Shown here in pieces: positions 1-5,563 of a stretch of 12,314 nt of DNA. Position numbers and translations under genes: made by a program. Positions within the stretch are counted from its first letter, which is position 1. Each line of letters opens with the position of its first letter. The notes under the pieces are model-generated. The model saw only the letters and a list, made by a program, of their open reading frames with translations. It ran no database searches and had not been told where the DNA came from. Origin of the DNA: CAZJYI01 sp964550025 (lineage in GTDB: Bacteria; Verrucomicrobiota; Kiritimatiellia; UBA8416; CAYOBW01); contig CAZJYI010000242.1 in NCBI GenBank assembly GCA_964550025.1, forward strand, positions 1-12,314, in the 5' to 3' direction.

Positions 1-1786
1 CCGGAACGGTGCGGAATACGCTTCGCACAAAGCGAGGAATATCGATCTGCTGAGCCGGAAGAACAACTTCGTCGTGTTCGGATTGAGACATACAGCAGGA
101 CACGGCGGTCGGGTCGCAGCCTTGATTGAAGATGCCCGAATCTACGACAGGGCGTTGTCGCAGGAAGCAATCAAGCGACTGGAGCCGAACAAGGCATCAA
201 CCGTCAAGCCCTTCGCCTGGTGGGATTTCGAGGGCGAGGAGATAAAGGACCGAATGGGACGATACACGCACAGCAGGGTCGGAAGTGGCGCGAAGCTGGC
301 GGGCGGCAGGTTGGATCTCGGCCGAAACGGCGTCGCACTCGCAGGCGCCGAAAAGGACATCGCCAACAGGGGGAGCGGCCGTTCGCCGCGCAAGTTTACG
401 GGACCGTATGTTCCCGAGACACCGAAGTGGCCGAAGGACCCGCCCGACAACTGGCCGGTCTATCACCTGGCACACCCGACCTTCACCATGGGCTCTCCTT
501 TTGACCCTAACCCTGCGCTCTTCTACAAGGGGCGTTACCACCTTCACTACATCTACAGGAACCGCACCGGTTTCGTGTTCGGCCATGTCTCGAGCAAGGA
601 CATGGTCCATTGGAAATGGCACCCCACGGTTCTTGCTCCGCCCAATACCGGTCACGGCATGTTCAGCGGCACGGCATTCATGACCACTGACGGCAAGGCG
701 GCAGCGGTTTACCATGGGCAGGGCTCGGGTCGAAACTGGATCGTGTTCGCCTTGGACGACAACATGGACAAATGGACCGAGCCGGAAGTGATGCTGCCGA
801 AAGACAAGGACGGCAACCTCATGGAGTGGGAGAAGTACTTTGATCCTGACATCTGGTTGATGGACGGTGTGTACTACGGGCTGAACGGAGTCAGCAGCGG
901 AGAGCCGCCGACCATCATGAAGTCCGATGACCTGAAGAACTGGACGTTCATCGGCGAGCTGCTTCATCCGGACTTCGACGAGAAGAAGCTTGGTGTCGGG
1001 AAGAACGAAGACATCTCCTGCCCCAACATATTCAAACTCGGCGACAAATGGGTTCTTGTCTGCATTAGCCACAAGCTGGGCTGTCGCTACTTCATCGGCG
1101 ATTTCCAGAATGAACAGTTTCTTCCGGAACAGCACGGGCTGCTGGGCGGAAACAGCAGGCGTTACTTTGCACCGGAATCACTACTGACAAAGGACGGGAG
1201 ACGCGTCAACTGGGCGTGGTACTTCGGTGGGGAGGTCAAGGGCGTGCAGTCGCTTCCGATCGAGCTCGAGCTGCCCGGGGATGAAGTCCTGCGCATCAGG
1301 CCCCTTAGGGAATTGCAGGGCTTGCGTTACGGCGCAAAGAGCCTGGCGAAAGCTACGGTTAAGGGCGGGCAGACACGTGTGCTGAGAGAGCTCAAAGGGG
1401 ACCACGTGGAATTGGAACTCCTCGTCAAGAACACCGGTGAGAACGATTTCGGGGTGAACGTGCTGTGCGACGAAGACGGGCAACAGGGGCTCAAAATCAA
1501 TGTGAATCGAGAGAGTGGACTCCTTGAAGTCGGCAATGAGAAATCGCCGCTTGAACTCGAGGATAACGAGACTCTCGCACTGAGGGTGTTCGTTGACGCA
1601 ACACTGGTCGAAGTATTTGCCAATGACCGCGTGGTTGTGATGGCTGACAAACGCAGGGGGGCCGGCCAGAAGATAAACGATCGCATCGCTCTCTTCTCGC
1701 AGAGCAGTGATTTGACGGTGGACAAGATCACGGTCTGGAAGATGAGATCGGCCTATGAAGGGGGCACGGTCTTCAAAGAGGATTAG
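1..1786 (+). CDS. LamG / GH32-like glycoside hydrolase, 5'-truncated
   Basis: The reading frame is open from the first full codon (position 2) to the TAG at 1784-1786, so the start lies outside the window; a GTG at 74 is only an internal codon. The first part ends a LamG/concanavalin-like fold (EDARIYDRALSQEAI, about 128-175). A short LamG-like linker follows (FAWWDFEG), then a five-bladed GH32-type catalytic domain (about 470-1290) and a C-terminal beta-sandwich with the typical FVDATLVEVF segment near 1590. GH32 enzymes cleave fructans or other beta-fructofuranosides. The nucleophile region is present as FDPNP (Asp 503-505). The usual RDP reads FDP (Asp 842-844), and the usual ECP reads SCP, with Ser at 1016-1018 where the acid/base Glu normally sits. 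It belongs to a divergent GH32-like group that I associate with PVC bacteria; activity on fructans is not assured. The missing N-terminus prevents a check for a signal peptide. Confidence 0.85.
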   Translation, partial: RNGAEYASHKARNIDLLSRKNNFVVFGLRHTAGHGGRVAALIEDARIYDRALSQEAIKRLEPNKASTVKPFAWWDFEGEEIKDRMGRYTHSRVGSGAKLAGGRLDLGRNGVALAGAEKDIANRGSGRSPRKFTGPYVPETPKWPKDPPDNWPVYHLAHPTFTMGSPFDPNPALFYKGRYHLHYIYRNRTGFVFGHVSSKDMVHWKWHPTVLAPPNTGHGMFSGTAFMTTDGKAAAVYHGQGSGRNWIVFALDDNMDKWTEPEVMLPKDKDGNLMEWEKYFDPDIWLMDGVYYGLNGVSSGEPPTIMKSDDLKNWTFIGELLHPDFDEKKLGVGKNEDISCPNIFKLGDKWVLVCISHKLGCRYFIGDFQNEQFLPEQHGLLGGNSRRYFAPESLLTKDGRRVNWAWYFGGEVKGVQSLPIELELPGDEVLRIRPLRELQGLRYGAKSLAKATVKGGQTRVLRELKGDHVELELLVKNTGENDFGVNVLCDEDGQQGLKINVNRESGLLEVGNEKSPLELEDNETLALRVFVDATLVEVFANDRVVVMADKRRGAGQKINDRIALFSQSSDLTVDKITVWKMRSAYEGGTVFKED

Positions 1787-1808
1787 GAAGCCGCCGCGTA
1801 CTGTCGCC

Positions 1809-1841
1809 CGGTTGGAGGGGCGAAACTCAACACTCCGACCG
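1809..1841 (+). other. Stem-loop after the GH32-like gene
   Basis: The arms CGGTTGGAG (1809-1817) and CTCCGACCG (1833-1841) pair over 9 positions with one T-G wobble and a 15-nt loop. The hairpin lies 22 nt after the glycosidase stop codon, where a transcript-end structure would be expected. No T-run follows, so it is not a classical intrinsic terminator. It could stabilise the 3' end of the mRNA or be chance in GC-rich DNA. Confidence 0.3.
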
Positions 1842-1934
1842 CGCCCCCAGATGCTGGCACGGCTCAAGAGCTATATGGCGGAAGTCGGTGACAGGGAAGG
1901 ACCGGGCGCCTCGAAGAAGGGCAAGGGACGCTAG
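1842..1934 (+). pseudogene. C-terminal stub of a sulfatase gene
   Basis: In the frame ending at TAG 1932-1934 the sequence reads PQMLARLKSYMAEVGD followed by a basic tail ending KKGKGR. An amphipathic helix of the type RL..yM...GD just before the stop is how many PVC sulfatases end; the intact sulfatase in this window ends similarly (KMLETLTATGD). Upstream of about 1842 the same frame no longer looks like sulfatase, and no ribosome-binding site or credible start supports a 27-residue gene. I infer a relic left after deletion of about 1.4 kb of a sulfatase gene that once followed the GH32-like gene. Chance resemblance cannot be excluded because the stub is so short. Confidence 0.4.
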
Positions 1935-2034
1935 AAGGACAACGTGTGAGAATCCTGAGGCTTTTTTGAACTATCCGTCCGGTGAAGCGCCTCGGCAAGC
2001 AGCACGGCGGCCACGTCTTGGCATCACGATGCAA

Positions 2035-2060
2035 CGTGAGGCGCATCTTGACGCCTCACG
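2035..2060. promoter_or_regulatory. Inverted-repeat operator of the vapBC operon
   Basis: CGTGAGGCG (2035-2043) and CGCCTCACG (2052-2060) are perfect 9-bp reverse complements separated by 8 nt. The repeat covers the predicted -35 hexamer (2048-2053) of the antitoxin promoter. VapB-type ribbon-helix-helix antitoxins, alone or with their toxin, usually bind such inverted repeats and repress their own operon, so this is the most likely autoregulatory operator. That role is inferred from position and symmetry. Confidence 0.6.
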
Positions 2061-2083
2061 CGCAAAGGCGTACTATTGGGACA
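2048..2083 (+). promoter_or_regulatory. Sigma70-type promoter of vapBC, apparently leaderless
   Basis: TTGACG (2048-2053, five of six matches to the -35 consensus) and TACTAT (2071-2076, a good -10) are separated by exactly 17 bp. A start site 7 nt after the -10 falls on the A of the vapB ATG at 2083. No usable Shine-Dalgarno lies before that ATG: the only purine patch, GGGA at 2078-2081, is one base away from it. The transcript would therefore be leaderless. Confidence 0.6.
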
Positions 2084-2340
2084 TGAGAACAACACTGACC
2101 ATAGAGGATGGTTTGATGCGTTCGCTTCGGCGGTTGGCGGGGGAAACCGACGTTCCCCTCAAGGATGCGGTCGACAGGGTGCTGCGGGAAGGGCTGAACG
2201 CGCTCACCGCGCCTTCAAGGGTGTCCCCGTACCGAACCAAGGGCCGCTCACTCGGCATATTGCCGGGCGTGGATCCGTACAAACTTGGGCAGGTCGCGGA
2301 TGAGTTGCTTGACCGTGACAAGATTTCGAGGAGCCAATGA
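2083..2340 (+). CDS. VapB-type ribbon-helix-helix antitoxin
   Basis: This is an 85-residue protein. Residues 1-41 look like a ribbon-helix-helix DNA-binding domain: a short beta strand (MRTTLTIED), a first helix (LMRSLRRLAGE) and a second (LKDAVDRVLREGLNAL). Residues 50-80 (YRTKGRSLG, then ADELLDRDK) match the toxin-wrapping tail of VapB antitoxins. The open frame extends upstream to 1888, but the start at ATG 2083 is chosen because the domain begins there and a promoter ends just before it. The stop overlaps the toxin start as ATGA, the usual coupling of antitoxin and toxin. It would neutralise the downstream PIN toxin and repress the operon through the inverted repeat at 2035-2060. Length and architecture are typical of the family. 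Confidence 0.85.
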   Translation: MRTTLTIEDGLMRSLRRLAGETDVPLKDAVDRVLREGLNALTAPSRVSPYRTKGRSLGILPGVDPYKLGQVADELLDRDKISRSQ

Positions 2341-2777
2341 TTCTCGTCGATGTCAACATCCCTATCCATGCGGTCAACACCGATTCACCGCATCATGAAC
2401 GTCTCTGTGCATGGTGGGACGCGCAGCTTTCCGGCGTACGTCCCGTTGCCCTGCCGTGGGCGGTAGTCTTCGGCTTCGTTCGTATCACGACCAATCCCAG
2501 GATACTGGCGCGTCCGCTCGCGGTTGACGACGCACTCGAGTATGTGGATTCGTGGTTCAGGCAGCCCTGCGTTCGAAGCTTGGACCCGCTGGACGGTCAC
2601 TGGGATCTCACGGCGTCTCTGCTCAGGAAGGCGGGCACGGCGGCAAACCTGACAACTGACGCGCACCTGGCGGCGCTCGCCATCCAGCACGGCTGCGAGT
2701 TGTGCAGCACCGATGCAGACTTCGCCCGTTTTCCGGGCCTACGGTGGCGCAACCTGCTGGAGACGGATCAGAGCTGA
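2337..2777 (+). CDS. VapC-type PIN-domain toxin ribonuclease
   Basis: This is a 146-residue PIN-domain protein, the toxin partner of the preceding antitoxin. VapC toxins are Mg-dependent endoribonucleases that cut tRNA or rRNA and halt translation when the antitoxin is lost. Visible acidic residues are Asp5 (MILVDVN), Asp108 (LTTDAHLAALA) and Asp126/Asp128 (CSTDADFARFPGLRW), matching the N-terminal and C-terminal metal sites of the family. The Glu normally found in the middle (AEL-type motif) is absent: residues 39-50 read LPWAVVFGFVRI. I recall this LPW...GFLRI form as usual for one large VapC subgroup, so the toxin is probably still active. It starts within the antitoxin stop (ATGA) and is translationally coupled to it. 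Confidence 0.88.
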   Translation: MILVDVNIPIHAVNTDSPHHERLCAWWDAQLSGVRPVALPWAVVFGFVRITTNPRILARPLAVDDALEYVDSWFRQPCVRSLDPLDGHWDLTASLLRKAGTAANLTTDAHLAALAIQHGCELCSTDADFARFPGLRWRNLLETDQS

Positions 2778-2780
2778 GTT

Positions 2781-2788
2781 GGAGGAGG
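2781..2788 (+). promoter_or_regulatory. Shine-Dalgarno that sets the sulfatase start
   Basis: GGAGGAGG lies 9 nt before a GTG at 2798. The site starts only 3 nt after the vapC stop codon. It favours GTG 2798 over the longer open frame from 2702, which would overlap vapC by 76 bp, and over ATG 2825. Confidence 0.7.
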
Positions 2789-2797
2789 CACGGTCCA

Positions 2798-4342
2798 GTG
2801 GCGTCGCGGCGTGAGCTCACAGCAATGGCATTCCTGTCAATCGCGGTAGGCATCGCTCTGCCTGCGCTTGTCGTCCGAGGAGAAGGCGGCCGCCGACCGA
2901 GCATCCTCCTCATCACGGCGGACGACATGAACTACGATTCGTTGGGATGCATGGGCAACCCGTTGCCGGGCATCACCCCCAACCTCGATCGTCTGGCCGC
3001 GGAAGGCGTGCTCTTTACCCGCTGTTACAACACCTCCACGATATGCGGCCCGTCACGGGCGTCTCTCCTCTCCGGGCTCTACCCCCAATGCAACGGCAAC
3101 CTGGGGCACGGACGGCAGCCTCCGGGCTTCTGGAAGAAGAGCCGTCCGGGCTTCGAGCCGCCCAGCCTGACCTCGCTTCTGCGCGACGCGGGCTACTTCA
3201 CGGCCCTTCTCGACAAGTCCGCAACCCGCAACTGCAAGTGGGACTACACGCGCAACCACCGGCAGACCCATGCCGGCCGCGATCCCAGGATGTTCTACCG
3301 CTACACGAAGGAAGCCATCGAGGAGGCCGGCAACGCCGGCAAGCCGTTCTTCATCAACGCCAACCCCACCGATCCCCATCGCTACTGGGCTGGACACCCG
3401 CACGAGACCGCGGTGTGGGTCGAGGAGCAAATGCAGGGAGAGACATACCCGCCTTACCCCAGCGGCAAGCCGTATCCCGATCCACATTACGCGTACTCCG
3501 CCGAGGCGGTTCCCGTGCCCCCGTGTTTCCCGGACGCGCCGGAGTTGCGCTCGTCGATCACGCACTACTACGACTCGGTGCAGCGTCTCGACATGAACGT
3601 CGGCGCGATCCTGAAAGCGCTGGAGGAATCCGGGAAAGCCAAGACCACGCTGGTGATCTTCATGTCCGATCACGGCATGGGCTGGGCGTTTGCCAAATGG
3701 TCGCTCCATCCTTACGGGACGCGGACGCCCTGCATTCTGCGCTATCCGAAGGCCATCCCGGCAAAACGCGTTGACGATGAACACGTGCTTTCAACGGTCG
3801 ATATTGCGCCCACTCTCCTGGAGTTCGCGTCGCTGAAGCCGCACCCCGCCATGAACGGGTTCTCGTTCTGGTCGCTCGCGACCGGCCGCAACGCTTCCTG
3901 GAAACGGCGAGAGGCGTTCAGCAGTTTCGACTTCATGAACCTGGTCCCGGCCAACCATGGAGTGGCGGATACCTGGACTCCCGACCTGGCCGACCGTTGC
4001 GAGCAGTACCGCCCCATGCGCAGCCTGACCGGCCGCCGATACGTCTACGTCTGGAATGGCTGGGCCAATGGGAAGAACGCTCTCCCCCGGACCATGGGCA
4101 ACGGCGACGAAGTCATACGCTTCCTGGACTCTCACAAGGAACGAAAGGGCTACCGGGACCGGTCGCACTTCTACAAGTACCGCGTTCCCGAAGAGCTCTA
4201 TGACACCGAGAGGGACCCGGGGTGTCGACGCAATCTGATACACGATCCCGCGCACGCTAAAACCGTGGACGCGTTCCGTCGAAAGATGCTTGAGACCTTA
4301 ACGGCAACCGGGGACCCGGAACTGCCGAACGTGGGGCGTTAG
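2798..4342 (+). CDS. Exported type I (formylglycine) sulfatase
   Basis: This is a 514-residue arylsulfatase-fold enzyme that hydrolyses sulfate esters, or sulfamates, on carbohydrates outside the cytoplasm. The GTG start at 2798 gives a signal peptide: basic n-region (ASRREL), hydrophobic AFLSIAVGIALPALVV. Metal ligands are visible as Asp42-Asp43 (ITADDMNYDS) and Asp291-His292 (MSDHG), with Lys300 nearby. The signature CGPSR carries Cys83, which a maturase must convert to formylglycine. A DPH motif (PTDPHRYW) supplies another active-site His. The usual K-x-H after the second strand reads Lys140-Ser-Ala, so that His seems absent. The end (EELYDTERDPG, then KMLETLTATGD) is typical and the protein looks complete. 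The pattern recalls heparan N-sulfatase-like PVC sulfatases, but I cannot assign a SulfAtlas subfamily. It follows vapC by 20 bp and probably shares its transcript. Confidence 0.93.
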   Translation: MASRRELTAMAFLSIAVGIALPALVVRGEGGRRPSILLITADDMNYDSLGCMGNPLPGITPNLDRLAAEGVLFTRCYNTSTICGPSRASLLSGLYPQCNGNLGHGRQPPGFWKKSRPGFEPPSLTSLLRDAGYFTALLDKSATRNCKWDYTRNHRQTHAGRDPRMFYRYTKEAIEEAGNAGKPFFINANPTDPHRYWAGHPHETAVWVEEQMQGETYPPYPSGKPYPDPHYAYSAEAVPVPPCFPDAPELRSSITHYYDSVQRLDMNVGAILKALEESGKAKTTLVIFMSDHGMGWAFAKWSLHPYGTRTPCILRYPKAIPAKRVDDEHVLSTVDIAPTLLEFASLKPHPAMNGFSFWSLATGRNASWKRREAFSSFDFMNLVPANHGVADTWTPDLADRCEQYRPMRSLTGRRYVYVWNGWANGKNALPRTMGNGDEVIRFLDSHKERKGYRDRSHFYKYRVPEELYDTERDPGCRRNLIHDPAHAKTVDAFRRKMLETLTATGDPELPNVGR

Positions 4343-5187
4343 CGTCGGCCTGCGGCGTCCTTCTTGCGCCAAGCCGCTTTCGCCTTCTCGTGCCGCTCTC
4401 TCAATGAGCTCGTGCGACTCCGGCTCACTTGTGTGCCGCCTTTGTCCCATACTTTCATGAGGAACGCGACCATGGCCTGTTTGGAGGATACTCCGGCCGG
4501 GAGCTTGGGCAGATCGTTCTTGTCCGATCCGAATACCTCGCAAGGGATCTTCTTGCTGTCGCAGTGCCTCTTCAGCATACGGGCATACCTGGGATGGTGC
4601 ACCTCGTCGTCGTCGCCTGAGCGTTGATACACGAAGACAGGCTGTCCTCCGCGTTTCATTCGGGGAAGCACCAGCAAATCCGTGCCCTTTGGCTGCATGA
4701 AGGCTGCCGCCGCACTCAGTTTCCTGTCTTCGCATATCAGGTACTCTGAAGTCAGTGCCCCGGCGGATGCCCCGGCGACGGCGATCTTCCCGGCATCGAG
4801 ATTCCAGTCCCCCGACATCTTCCTTATGTGCTTGATCGCGAGTTCAGTATTCGCCAGGCATCGGAGGTAATCGCGGTTCTCCACATAGGGATAGTTACAG
4901 GAGGCAAATGAAATGCCCTGCGCGAGACAGTCTCTGATGACGGGGTCCCTGCGTACGCTGTTCTTGTCCCCCTTGACGAACCCGCCGCCGTGGAACCAGA
5001 CAACGATGGGCGTGGGCTTGTCGGACTTTGCCAGCCAGACGTCCAACTTCATGCGTTCGTGCGTGCCATAGGCAACATTCTCGTGTGTCGGCCCCACCGC
5101 CAACAGATCGCAAGGGATCACGAACGCGAAACACAGGACAACGAGACTGCCGACTAGAAGGGGATCCGAAGCTCTGTTCCCGACCAT
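4339..5187 (-). CDS. Exported alpha/beta-hydrolase, carbohydrate-esterase-like
   Basis: This is a 282-residue alpha/beta-hydrolase of the acetyl-esterase/lipase (BD-FAE-like) type, likely removing acyl groups from a polysaccharide. The start at 5187 is set by a strong GAGGAG 6 nt upstream and begins a signal peptide with hydrophobic core LLVGSLVVLCFAFVI; the frame is open further upstream to 5238. Visible are the oxyanion-hole motif HGGGF (66-70), the nucleophile elbow GASAGA with Ser141, and an acidic loop GDDDEVHH (191-198) where the catalytic Asp sits. The catalytic His normally found near the C-terminus is not obvious: that loop reads VFGSDKNDLPKLP. After about residue 250 comes a charged tail (SLRERHEKAKAAWRKKDAAG) outside the fold. 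The gene is convergent with the sulfatase, and their stop codons overlap. Confidence 0.85.
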   Translation of the reverse strand: MVGNRASDPLLVGSLVVLCFAFVIPCDLLAVGPTHENVAYGTHERMKLDVWLAKSDKPTPIVVWFHGGGFVKGDKNSVRRDPVIRDCLAQGISFASCNYPYVENRDYLRCLANTELAIKHIRKMSGDWNLDAGKIAVAGASAGALTSEYLICEDRKLSAAAAFMQPKGTDLLVLPRMKRGGQPVFVYQRSGDDDEVHHPRYARMLKRHCDSKKIPCEVFGSDKNDLPKLPAGVSSKQAMVAFLMKVWDKGGTQVSRSRTSSLRERHEKAKAAWRKKDAAGRR

Positions 5188-5563
5188 GATCTTCTCCTCA
5201 CACGCAATGATAGCAACAAGCACTCCCTTTCTCGGCAAGTCGCCTGAGATCGGACGAAGATGCCTCTTTCGTTACGAGAGCGTAGAAGAACCGCATCTTT
5301 GGGTCAATACCCGGTCGGTCGGGGATCACGGCATTCTGCTTCGGATCGTGTCTCGATGCTGGTATCTTGGCTGCGTTCTTTCGGCAGTTTGTAGCCTGGT
5401 GTATCCGGTATCGAAGATCCTTGCGGTATGCGCACTTGTGCACAATGCTCTCTGATCGTCGCCCTTGCTATTGACAGCGCATTCGCAGCGCCTCGCTTCG
5501 CATCGGCGGCAACATTGGAATCCTATGACTACAACGATCTCGCATACGTAGAGGAATAGCAGG
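5188..5563. other. Divergent intergenic region
   Basis: These 376 bp separate two divergently transcribed exported esterases. They hold the hydrolase RBS at 5194-5199, a perfect 10-bp palindrome TTGTGCACAA (5436-5445) that could be an operator, and GAGGAA (5551-5556) serving the + strand gene at 5564. A TTGACA at 5471-5476 has no acceptable -10 at 16-18 bp. No RNA gene, transposon end or recognisable coding sequence was seen; an 81-codon minus-strand frame here resembles nothing I know. Confidence 0.6.
5194..5215 (-). promoter_or_regulatory. Possible extended -10 promoter and RBS of the alpha/beta-hydrolase
   Basis: Read on the minus strand, TGCTATCAT (5215-5207) is an extended -10 element with five of six matches to TATAAT. 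It is followed within a few bases by GAGGAG (5199-5194), the Shine-Dalgarno for the ATG at 5187. A start near 5200 would give a leader of only about 13 nt. No convincing -35 sits at 17 bp, so the promoter call is tentative; the RBS is strong. Confidence 0.4.

Noticed and set aside
197..1135. Long minus-strand open frame of 312 codons opposite the GH32-like gene.
   Set aside because: It is a compositional shadow of a GC-rich gene with clear GH32 motifs on the plus strand; its translation shows no domain.
1958..1974. T6 run after GAGGC as an intrinsic terminator.
   Set aside because: The only stem before it is CCT/AGG around one base, too short to form a hairpin.
1888..2082. An upstream open extension of the antitoxin frame, giving a 150-residue protein.
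   Set aside because: The extra 65 residues resemble nothing, and the extension crosses the inverted repeat and promoter; the ribbon-helix-helix domain starts cleanly at ATG 2083.
2702..2797. Longer sulfatase start overlapping vapC.
   Set aside because: The first 32 residues are vapC codons read in another frame. GTG 2798 has a strong RBS and begins a proper signal peptide.
5198..5443. An 81-codon minus-strand frame just upstream of the alpha/beta-hydrolase.
   Set aside because: No recognisable domain and no convincing RBS; it covers the likely hydrolase promoter. Treated as a chance frame.
5471..5476. TTGACA as a -35 for the large esterase.
   Set aside because: Sequence 16-18 bp downstream (around CGCTTC) does not resemble a -10.
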